Of a DNA stretch of 64,000 nt, positions 55,522 through 64,000 are shown piece after piece; position 1 is the first letter of the stretch, and each line of letters begins with the position of its first letter. The position numbers and the translations under genes were made by a program. The stretch lies in NCBI RefSeq assembly GCF_905475395.1, contig NC_058341.1:69571501-69635500 (forward strand), read 5' to 3'. The DNA is from Chrysoperla carnea (Eukaryota; Arthropoda; Insecta; Neuroptera; Chrysopidae). The notes under the pieces are model-generated. The model had not been told where the DNA came from. It worked only from the letters and a program-made list of their open reading frames with translations, and did no database searches.

Positions 55522-57019
55522 TCGGCCATATTGCATTCACACCAGAGCCATCTCTAGGTAATTTCGTTCGCCAATAAGTTTTTTAAGTATATATGGGTTG
55601 TATAAACATACAAGCAACACAAATTGCCTATTTATTAATCATTTTATATCAACTTCATTAAGATACAATTTATTATTTATTAAGGAGATATGCAAGAATT
55701 GAATAGCTAGGGATTTCAATAAAACTTACATTTTTTGATTAACAAAGTTTACAAAAAATTCTTAGGTCACCGGGCTTTTTATTATTATTTTATCGTTCAA
55801 AGTTGGCTGAAAAAATGATGAAATATATAGGTTATCCTTTTCAATTGGGTATTTCTATAACAAAAAAGCTAGAGGGTGTGTAAAAAACTATCTAAAATAT
55901 TTAGACATATCTTGTAGTTTGTACTAATACCATTATAAAATATAATTTGTCGAAGATATAAAAACAAAATTTTAATTTAATTATGAGTTAATCGAAGATT
56001 CATCATTTGATGAACAGAGACGATAATTATATGATTGAAGAGCGATATCTATATTATCAAATTTATAAACATCACTTGCACACAATATTAAAGCATTGCA
56101 AGAAAAAATTGTCTTCAATCAAAGTATTTACTTGTTGCCATGTTAAGAACAAATTTTCTTGCTTTGATTTTTTAATATTTATTTCTCAATAAATTTTACG
56201 GTAAACAGAAACCTAAATATTTGAAAAACTAAGTTTTTTTCACTCCATCTAATCGATAACTGATAGTATAATTCAAGAAAAGTTGGTAGAATCTTACTTT
56301 CTCGTAAGACCGTCAACAAATTTTAAGTTTTCTGAAAAAAGTTTTGACAAAATCGAAACTTCACTATACTATAGATAAAAACTGTAATTATTTTTTCTTT
56401 GTAATCTAATATTTTTTAATTTACATTGGCGGCGAAAGTACCTTCTTGAGCCAAAATTATTTTGTTATGACAATTCATAAACATTGGATTTGTTTTCTAG
56501 TACGGTTAAAACAGTTCATATAATAGAGAGTGGGGCTTGGAACTTTTTGAATCCCGTGTATATAAGTCTATTATAATAAATACAAGTATGAATTCCTTAT
56601 AAAATTTTAAAAGTTCTTTGATGTTTTCGATATGTTGACGATTCAGGTATTTTTCAATTTTTAGAATTTCTCACCTATAGTATTATTTATAGAGAAATTT
56701 ACGTTCAAAAAGATTAAAATTTGTATTCTAGAATTTTAATTCATACAACGTTGCTTGTTAATAAAATTCCAGTTTTTCAAATATTAGTATTTCAAATATT
56801 AGAAATTCTTAAAATTGAAAATGATAATTGACGAATCGTTAACAGTGAGTGAGACCGAAAAAACGTTAAAAACTTTTCATCTTTGTATTTCGTTTCGTTT
56901 CGTTTCTTATCTATGGGTTTAGTCACCCTCATATAATATTTTGTTCTTATTTAAAATCCAATCTTTAATCAGAAAAAAATTCAAACAAAACACAAGGAAA
57001 TGAATTTTATAATTTTTAT
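55522..57019. other. Long AT-rich non-coding stretch with a weak inverted repeat
   Basis: 56640-56680 (TTTTTCAATTTTTAGAATTT) and 56800-56850 (AAATTCTTAAAATTGAAAAT, GACGAATC) are loosely inverted, possibly an old foldback. GTTTCGTTTCGTTTC occurs near 56888. The 61-residue ORF at 56007 is not supported. Confidence 0.35.
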
Positions 57020-57545
57020 ATTATGCATATATGTAATATGCAAGGTAAACTAAGTTTAGTCCCAAGTTTGTAACGCTTAAAACTATTGATGTTACCAACA
57101 AAATTCTGTTATAGGTATACTTAAAATAACCTAATTAGTCCATTTCCGGCTGTCCGTCCGTCCGTCCGTCTGTGGACACGTTAACTCAAAAACGAAAAAA
57201 GATATCAAGCTGTACTCAGGACGTAAAAAGTGAGGTCGAGTTCGTAAATGAGCAACATAGGTCAATTGGGTCTTGACCTATGGGTCAGTAGGACTCATTT
57301 TGTAAACCGTTAGAGATAGAACAAAAGTTTAAATGTAAAAAATGTTCCTTATAAAAAAATAAACAACTTTTGTTTGAAACATTTTTTCATAAACATCACT
57401 GTTTACCCGTGAGGGCGCAAATTAGGCGTAAATTGTAAAGTATGTATTATATAAATATTGTATATGTATGTGATATAGTAATCAACACTATTTATGCATG
57501 GTATTCCAACAATTAACTCAGTCAACTGTTTGTTTTCACTTGTTT
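57020..57545 (-). repeat. Family A copy
   Basis: Reverse copy from ATATTATGCATATATGTAAT to GTTTGTTTTCACTTGTTT, with a (GTCC)n tract at 57152-57168; part of the 5' region (the TATTAATATGGG/ATCAG segment) is deleted. Confidence 0.87.
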
Positions 57546-57972
57546 TATTTAATTCACTTCAAAACAGATAAATAAATAAGTAAATATTATATTTTTAACA
57601 AAATAGTCATCATCTGTATTAAAAACCTTGGAAAGTCGATGAAAACTTCCTTATTAATTTGAATAAGAAAAGAATTCTCTATCTAATTCTCTTACATATT
57701 TACCTACTAAACTAACCTACGTGAATAAAGTGAAAATGATATCATTTTTTAATTAATCGATTTGATCGTATGTGTAGGTCTTTGTATTTTGTATTAATAT
57801 GGGTAGGTAGGTGGTTATGGTTGTCAGTCCACGTGCTCAACTTGTTTGATGATTGTAAATGACATAATTATTTATCACACATTAATAAATTAGTCCAGTA
57901 GGAGTCGGTGCATGAGTACAAATTACTATTCCACCTCAACTTTGGTGTACCAATCTCTTCAAATTGTCCTAA
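57546..57972. other. Non-coding, nothing recognised
   Basis: Unique-looking AT-rich sequence. Confidence 0.3.
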
Positions 57973-58504
57973 TCCATACTAATATTATAAATGCGAAAGT
58001 AATTCTGTCTGTCTGTCTGTCTGTCTGTTACTCTTTCACGCCTAAATGGCTGAACGGATTTTGATGAAATTTGGTATGGTGATAGATGATAACCTAGAAA
58101 TAATCACGCCATCGTTCTTAAGGGGTAGGCAGTAGGCAGATAACTAAATTGAGTTAGTGATTTTTAGTCGTTTTTGTTGGGACTTTTGCTCTTTCACGTC
58201 TAAACGGCTGAACAGATTTTGATAAAATTTAGTAAGGTAATAGATGGTTACCTAAAAACGGATATAAGATCAAAATAATTACGTCATCGTACTTAGGGGG
58301 TAGGAAGTAGGCAGAAAACTGAATTGAGTTAGTGATTTTTTTATGGTTTTTGCTGGGAGTTTTTCTCTATCATGCCTAAACGGCTGAACGGATTTTGATG
58401 AAATTTAGTTAGGTGATAGATAGTAACCTAGAAAAGGATATGGAATATGGGGGGAGGGGTGAAAGTGGGAATGTTGCCCAGCAAAGCGGGTAGTTCACAG
58501 CTAG
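57973..58504 (+). mobile_element. Non-autonomous Helitron with internal tandem units
   Basis: A|TCCATACTAATATTATAAAT at the left, GCCCAGCAAAGCGGGTAG then CACAGCTAG|T at the right. A unit of about 175 bp beginning at the CTxTTxCxCxTCTAAACGG-type phrase (GGCTGAACGGATTTTGATGA) is repeated three times. Its 5' third matches the element at 44580 and its 3' end matches 39691 and 34500. Confidence 0.9.
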
Positions 58505-59069
58505 TGATGATATAAATGCATGTTGTATGTTCGGGAAAGTGGTTGGAATTTTTTTTTTTTTTTTGTTTATTAGTGATTAGACGAATATTCACGTATTTTT
58601 TAACATTCGCATTCGCAAAAAACCGTTGTGAATGTTTTGCAAATATTTTTGACAAAAAATCATAATCATTTTGTATCATAAATTGCAAAATAAGCCCAAA
58701 CTTCACAAATATGTAGTTATATTTTTAGATCACGACAAATGTAATTATATCTAGTAAACTAACCTCAAATTTAAAAAAAACTAAATTTTGCTTTAAATAG
58801 ACTGATAGGGTTTGTTTTTAATGGACTCATACGACGGACTCTTTTATGCTAATAAAGAATTATATGTACTTTCTCCGTGCGGAATTCCGCTCCCGTGGCT
58901 ACCGTTACCCATATCTGCCACCCTGTACTCGTGACTAAACAACAACAAATTTCGTAGAAAAGTGGTGAAAAAAATTAAAAGTTATTAAATTAATATTAGG
59001 AGAGCATTTATTTTAAATAGTCTCATTTGAAATATCTTTACATAGTCGTGTCATTTTAGCATTTCATAG
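58505..59069. other. Non-coding, nothing recognised
   Basis: Contains a T tract (about 58550-58564). The 92-residue minus ORF at 58428 straddles the Helitron end and is not supported. Confidence 0.3.
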
Positions 59070-59879
59070 AGAATTTTTTTTGTACCTCAACCTATCGAGT
59101 CAGTTTTTTTTCTTTTTTTTAAGGATCAGAAAGGTCTGTATATCAGAATCTACATCTAACTTTTTGCCGCTTGAAAGTTTTGATTTTTGTTATGGGTCGA
59201 ATAGGCCAATCATTAGAATCCATTTATGAGGTGATTTTTGAAAATTTTAAGATCTTGAATATATGGACCAGAAACATATACTCGGGAGTTTTCGGGGTCT
59301 CACTATTCCGAAATCAGAATTTCGATATAATCCCCTTCTCTTGAGGTAATTCACCTCGGTTTTCCAAAATTGCAATATTCTGTAAATATTCAACAAAATG
59401 GATCCAAAAAAATATACTTAGGGGTTTTTGGGGTCACTGATCACGATTCCGAAGTCATGTTCTTTTATTTGATACCTAACTTGGATATTTTTGGAAACAT
59501 TCGATTGTTTATCCCCATTGATGTTTTGCGAAAGGCAAATTATCGCAGGCGGGGGGAGTATTTCCAAATTCTAGCTTCAGAATCGTGTTGGGCCAGTGGG
59601 GTGAATTACGCCAAGAGGGGGGCAGTATATCGAAATTCTGACTTCGGAATAGTGATTGCGAAAACCCTCAAGTGTACGTTTCTGGCCCATTTTGTTGCAT
59701 ATTTTCAAGGTTTTAAAATTTTCAAAAATCATCTCAAAAATGAATTATAATAATGGGCTTATTTGGCCCATAGCAATGGCCAAACTTTCTAGCGGCAAGA
59801 AGTGTAGATTTTGATATATGCACCTTCCAGAACATTAAAAAAAAAACTGGCCCGATAGATTGAGGTACATAAAAATTCT
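59070..59879. mobile_element. Giant foldback element, arms ~280 bp
   Basis: Left arm from GAATTTTTTTTGTACCTCAA and right arm ending TGAGGTACATAAAAATTC are inverted along CTATCGxGxCAGTTTTTT, ATCAxAATCTACA, TTGCCGCTxGAAAGTTT, TGATTTTTGAAAATTTTAA and AxTATTCCGAAxTCAGAATT. The 126-residue ORF at 59370-59750 lies in the loop and right arm; it has no recognised domain and is likely a by-product. Confidence 0.82.
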
Positions 59880-60386
59880 TCATTTTGTACTTTTTTCATC
59901 TAAAATGATTCATTCCTCTAACAGTTGATGATTGTTTCACTTCTTAATGATGTTTTCAGTATTAGGAAAACATCTATAACAACTGTTACATTCAAATCTG
60001 CAGTGTTTTGCAGATACACTTACTATTGAACTCATTAATATAAATATATTTTTTCGTTAAAATTATTTATTATTTGTCCAGCCTTCTTTTCCCTAAACGG
60101 TACAATTTTAGTCCATGAGTACATTTTTCGTCAGAAGCCAACATGATAAACTTGAAAATGAGGGGTGAATCATGGAATTTGATAAAGGAATAAGGAAGAA
60201 AAGGTATAGACAGAAAAAAACATGCTGAAGAAGTAATACAAAAGGATTAATTAAGTGAATACATTATAATTTGTGAGCGCTTCATTTGAAAGTAAACAGT
60301 CGCATTCGCGAATATTGGAAATAAACATTCGCATTGTACAAAATTCAACATTCGTCCCATCACTATTGTGTACTTAGTTATTGATT
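59880..60386. other. Non-coding, nothing recognised
   Basis: AT-rich without supported features. Confidence 0.3.
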
Positions 60387-60767
60387 AAGGTATTTCCAGC
60401 ATGAATGCACTTGTCGGCAGATTTGGCCTATTTTTCTTTTCACGGAATAATGTAGCTGTGAGATCCTGAAGTTGCAGAATTTTATGTCGTTTAGATCACC
60501 AAGTAAAACTAACTGTTCTCGCAGTTATTTTTTACGATATTAATAAAACATTCTCTCGACAGAATTGAAAAAAAATAGCACCCCGACGTTTTCGAGATAT
60601 TAATTTTGACATAAATTGTCCCAATTGGGAACTTGGCCAATAATTATCTCGTGTTTTAAACGGTCAAAATTTCTAAAATTTTGGGATTTTTTCTTAGTCT
60701 GTGAAAGAAGTTCTGTCGAAAAGTGGACTTTATCATAGTTTTAGCATAGAAACTACAAATACCATGC
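60387..60767. mobile_element. Foldback MITE, family E copy 2 (right end truncated)
   Basis: Left end AAGGTATTTCCAGCATGAAT, then GGCAGATTTGGCC; right part GTCGAAAAGTGGACTTTATC, ATAGAAACTACAAATACCAT. The last bases of the terminal repeat are missing where family A begins at 60768. Confidence 0.75.
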
Positions 60768-61031
60768 AAGATCCAATTGACCTATGATGCTCATTTACGA
60801 ACTCGACCTCACTTTACGTCCTGAGTACGCTGTAAAAATTTCAGCTCCATATCTTTTTTCGTTTTTGAGTTATCGTGTCCACAGACGGACGGGCGGACGG
60901 AAGGACAACCGGAAATGGACTAATTAGGTGATTCTATGAACACCTAGGTGTTATAGCTATAGCAACATTTTGTGCGTAGGATCAATATTTTTAAGCGTTA
61001 CAAACTTGGGACTAAATTTGCAAGGTATAAA
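60768..61031 (+). repeat. Family A fragment
   Basis: Begins inside the repeat at AAGATCCAATTGACCTATGA, with GACCTCACTTTACGTCC, GACGGACGGGCGGACGGA and GCGTTACAAACTTGGGACTA, ending AAGGTATAAAAATAAG. Confidence 0.85.
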
Positions 61032-61368
61032 AATAAGAGAATTGTATTAAAAATTGAAGTGAAATAGTTGTTGGTATTCATGCGCCGATTGCTACTGGAT
61101 TAACTAGGTAATCATAGTTATTATTATTATTATTATCAAATATCCATTTGTGATTAGAGATAATCATAAAAGGATGTCGTGTAGATATGTTCTTTAGAGG
61201 TCAAATCGATTCCTTCCTGGTAACATTCCAGACGCTGTCAATAACACTTATATATAAAATGCGATGAAAAGAGTTGAACGTCGAACACCAAATCGATGGA
61301 ATTTTTCTTACCATCAAAACCATACCATAAAATCAGTTGAACTTTAATTTTCAAATCTTTTTACCCGA
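61032..61368. other. Non-coding, nothing recognised
   Basis: AT-rich with a short (TTA)n tract near 61115. Confidence 0.3.
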
Positions 61369-61830
61369 CTGAGCAACGCAAAGGAATGGTAATGTAGAGA
61401 CTACTGCACAAAAGACCAAACGCGTGGGCCGATTTTCATGACTCAGACGTCAATCGATTTGTTTTAACCGTGCGAGTGCTACTGAAGATATGGCAATAAT
61501 GAAAATTCAATTTGGGGACCACCAGACGCCATATTGTGAAAAGAATGTATATATGTTCCTATGTGGCACAATAGAGATGATTCTTACGCCAATCGATTTG
61601 TTTTAACCTTGTGAGTACTAAAGCTTTGGCAATAATGAAAATTCAATATGGTGACCACCAGACGCCATATTGTGCAAAAGCAAACAATTAAAGTCAACGA
61701 ACTATGTCAAGTGGGGTATCATGAATAGCTATTATATAGACAAATCGATTAACGTAATAGCCATTAAAATCGGCTCACGCGATTGGTGTCTAAGGACCGA
61801 ACATACATATATAAGCTGAAAATGAAAGTC
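61369..61830 (+). repeat. Family H repeat copy
   Basis: ACCCGACTGAGCAACGCAAA start; two or three units with GCGTGGGCCGATTTTCATGA, CGCCAATCGATTTGTTTTAA, AATGAAAATTCAAT and CACCAGACGCCATATTGTG. Reverse relative at 45283-45823. Confidence 0.75.
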
Positions 61831-61981
61831 GACAAACTATGGTATGGTAGGGTATCGTTGAATAGGTATTTGAAAATCCTACCAAAACAAAAAAGAGTAA
61901 AATAAAAACAATTATTTAAAAAATCAAAAAACCCGACTCAGTTAGATATAAACTGAAAAGAAAAAACAAGCTCAGGCGACC

Positions 61982-62050
61982 TTAACAGTCGGGACCCATT
62001 AAGAATCTACACCGGTTTAAATTTTGCAAATAATGGGTCCCGACTGTTAA
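61982..62050. repeat. Perfect 20-bp-arm hairpin
   Basis: TTAACAGTCGGGACCCATTA (61982-62001) is the exact complement of 62031-62050, with a 29-base loop. The small size suggests a miniature element or foldable RNA. The ORF on the minus strand here is not a gene. Confidence 0.75.
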
Positions 62051-62221
62051 AGTCGCTATGTAAACTGCTGAACTTGTTTTTTTTTTTAATATATATATAT
62101 ATTTTTTTTTACATGTAAAATAAAAACCATGATGATCATTATCAAAAATAAATAATTTTTGCAAAGACTTCAAAAATTGTATTATATTTTATATTTAAAA
62201 TGGATTTTTCTTGTATAAAAT

Positions 62222-62580
62222 ATGCAGGATGGACCATTTTTCTCTGTTATGGCTAATAGCTCGCAAGGATTGGCTTTGAAATAGAATTTCAGTTCAAAGT
62301 CATGGACACAGGCGAATGTCCTCTATTAATCTCAATAACTTTGGCCTAAAATATTTTTCTGTAACCAGCGTGTTTTCTTCCGATTAAATGCAATAATGAT
62401 ATTTTTAAGTTGCATTTTCTCCGGAAGCTCTTTCGAAAAAATGTTCTGAATAAAAAAATTTAGTTTTTTTATGGGGATAAACTTTCTCAAATTGTATTTA
62501 AGTTGTCTTTCGATTGGTTAACTTCAAAACGAGCTATTAGCCATAATAGATTAAAATAATTCACCCTGAGAGATTGATAA
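62222..62580. mobile_element. MITE with inverted ends (ATGGCTAATAGCTCG)
   Basis: Left end GCAGGATGGACCATTTTTCT then TATGGCTAATAGCTCG; right end CGAGCTATTAGCCATAATAG then ATTCACCCTGAGA. Arms about 40 bp; no coding capacity. Confidence 0.7.
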
Positions 62581-63430
62581 ATTTTAAAATCCATATTATA
62601 ACAAGAAAATGTGGGTTTTTAAGCACACAATTTCTAATTGTTTTCTGTTTCTATTCTGATTTTTCTGAGCACCATGTTGGATTTTCATGTTTTCTGACTC
62701 CAAGTATGGGAGGTTCACTTTGAGAGGACCACTTCCAAAACGAGGAAAACGAAATTTTTCCAATTAAAATTTTTAAACAAATGACGGGTAACTACGTTTA
62801 AGTCCGTTCATCGGTTTATTAAAAAATAAACTATTATATCATATATTTAATTTAACTTCGATAATCCGTTTTAAACTTTAAATTTTTAACCAAAGAATTT
62901 GCCTTAAGCTACATTTTTAACCTCAAAATTTGTATTTCTGCATACTTTTTTTTACGAAATTAGAAAGTATGTTTACTAAAATTAGCCTATTAGTAGTCTA
63001 TCTATTTTGAGCACAATGTCAAATATTCGTAACCGAGATACAGCAAAAAAATACATGTAAAAAGTAGGAAAGTTTCCGAAGAATTCAATGCACTAATTTT
63101 TTACATTTTTAAAGTAAGGAATCAAAAACGATTTTTTTGGTTTTTGATAAAATACGCTCCGTATAAAAAAAAATTTCGTAGGTACAAAAAATGTGTAACT
63201 TTTCATTTCCGATCGATCTAGCCCAGTCTGATGTTACAAATAATTTATTGGGAAAAAAGTGGTGTAAAATCGTATATTTTTGAACCGGCCGATTCTCTTT
63301 AAATAGATAGGTATATATATTTTTTGATACTTGTTGAAAACTAAGCCCTTAATAAATCAAAGAAATGCGTTTTTGTAAATCTACAACTAATGTTACACAG
63401 TTTATTTTCTGTAATTCTGTACATAACATA
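62581..63430. other. Non-coding, nothing recognised
   Basis: AT-rich sequence between the MITE and the LINE 3' end. Confidence 0.3.
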
Positions 63431-64000
63431 AAAAGAATTTTTTTTTAAATTTTTTTCATTACATATATTTTGGTATCCTTATATTCTATTATCAGTTCCT
63501 AAAGGAACTATAAACAGGTCTGATGAATAGATAACATGAGCGGCAACTACCCAGTGATAGTCACCTAATCGAATTTATAGTATGTAAACTATAATTAAAA
63601 CTATTTAAGTAAATCTAAATCTTAAATCTTGAACACTTTGTCTATTTACTCTTTCACTATTGTCTAAGAGATTGATTACTTCAACATTTGGGTGCCTTTC
63701 AAGGCGAGTCAAGTAACTTTCACTGAACCGCGTAATTTCGTCGCGCACTGTGGGCACTTCAAGACTACAGTGAATGTCGTCATTACGCACGTACCAGGGA
63801 GATTCACTAATTGTTCGTAACACTTTTGATTGAAACCGTTGAATAATTTCGATGTTACTGTTGCTAGCAGTTCCCCATACTTGAGTCTCATAAGTCCACA
63901 CAGGTTTTAAAATTGTTTTATACGCTAGCACTTTATTGTCTAATGATAACTTAGATTTAGGGTATTTCACTTCGTTTGCCTGTGGAAAACTGACATTGTT
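63431..64000 (-). mobile_element. Jockey-type LINE, 3' end (continues beyond window)
   Basis: The minus-strand frame is open from the window edge (64000) to a stop at 63605, about 131 residues. It includes DNKVLAYKTILKPVWTYETQ followed by VWGTASNSNIEIIQRFQSKV and LRTISESPWYVRNDDIH, typical of the C-terminal end of Jockey-clade reverse transcriptase proteins, which copy LINE RNA at a nicked target. A 3' untranslated region of about 165 bases follows, ending in an A-rich run (ATGAAAAAAATTTAAAAAAA) near 63435. No stop interrupts the visible part, so the copy may be young. The usual GxQLWG is ETQVWG here. The annotated start at GTG (63970) is not a real start, because the frame continues upstream. 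Confidence 0.9.

Noticed and set aside
59370..59750. 126-residue plus-strand ORF as a gene
   Set aside because: It lies in the loop and right arm of a foldback element and shows no recognisable motif.

Overview
This window looks like insect nuclear DNA. It is strongly AT-rich, has no operon-like gene packing, and is filled with interspersed repeats and relics of transposon classes common in insects: Helitrons, hAT elements, mariner/pogo-like MITEs, a Jockey-type LINE 3' end and a tRNA-derived SINE. I cannot name the species. A fly or another insect rich in these repeats would fit, but that is inference.

Only three host-type genes are well supported: (1) a tRNA-Ser(AGA) on the minus strand near 28.8 kb; (2) an intronless-looking ORF for a putative secreted cysteine-rich protein of 321 residues (29.9-30.9 kb, minus); (3) a C2H2 zinc-finger gene with about 18 finger modules (41.2-43.3 kb, plus). 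A decayed paralogue of the zinc-finger gene lies 2 kb upstream on the opposite strand (38.8-39.4 kb) and still shows a matching 5' intron. Most other short ORFs are by-products of repeats.

Layout. 0-15 kb: long-inverted-repeat MITEs, an RNase H relic of a LINE, a minus-strand SINE and a perfect 32-bp-arm hairpin element. 15-29 kb: a hAT MITE with an intact 8-bp target duplication, a SINE with its target duplication, large foldback elements, a decayed hAT transposase and a head-to-head pair of the commonest repeat (called family A here). 29-41 kb: tRNA-Ser, the secreted-protein gene, a Helitron carrying a 52-bp tandem array of heat-shock-element sequence inserted in a family A copy, two head-to-tail Helitrons, a second hAT relic, a near-identical 378-bp tandem duplication, the zinc-finger pseudogene and two P-element-like MITEs. 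41-64 kb: the zinc-finger gene, more Helitrons, a fragment resembling the N-terminal region of a Helitron protein, several 500-900 bp foldbacks, and a Jockey LINE running off the right edge.

The most interesting signals are the Helitron that combines about five 52-bp repeats of alternating GAA/TTC pentamers (heat-shock-factor sites) with two CTCF-like motifs, and the zinc-finger locus, where two CATG-ended MITEs with perfect 8-bp target duplications sit directly upstream of the apparent first exon. All family assignments were made by eye; boundaries of diverged repeats are approximate.
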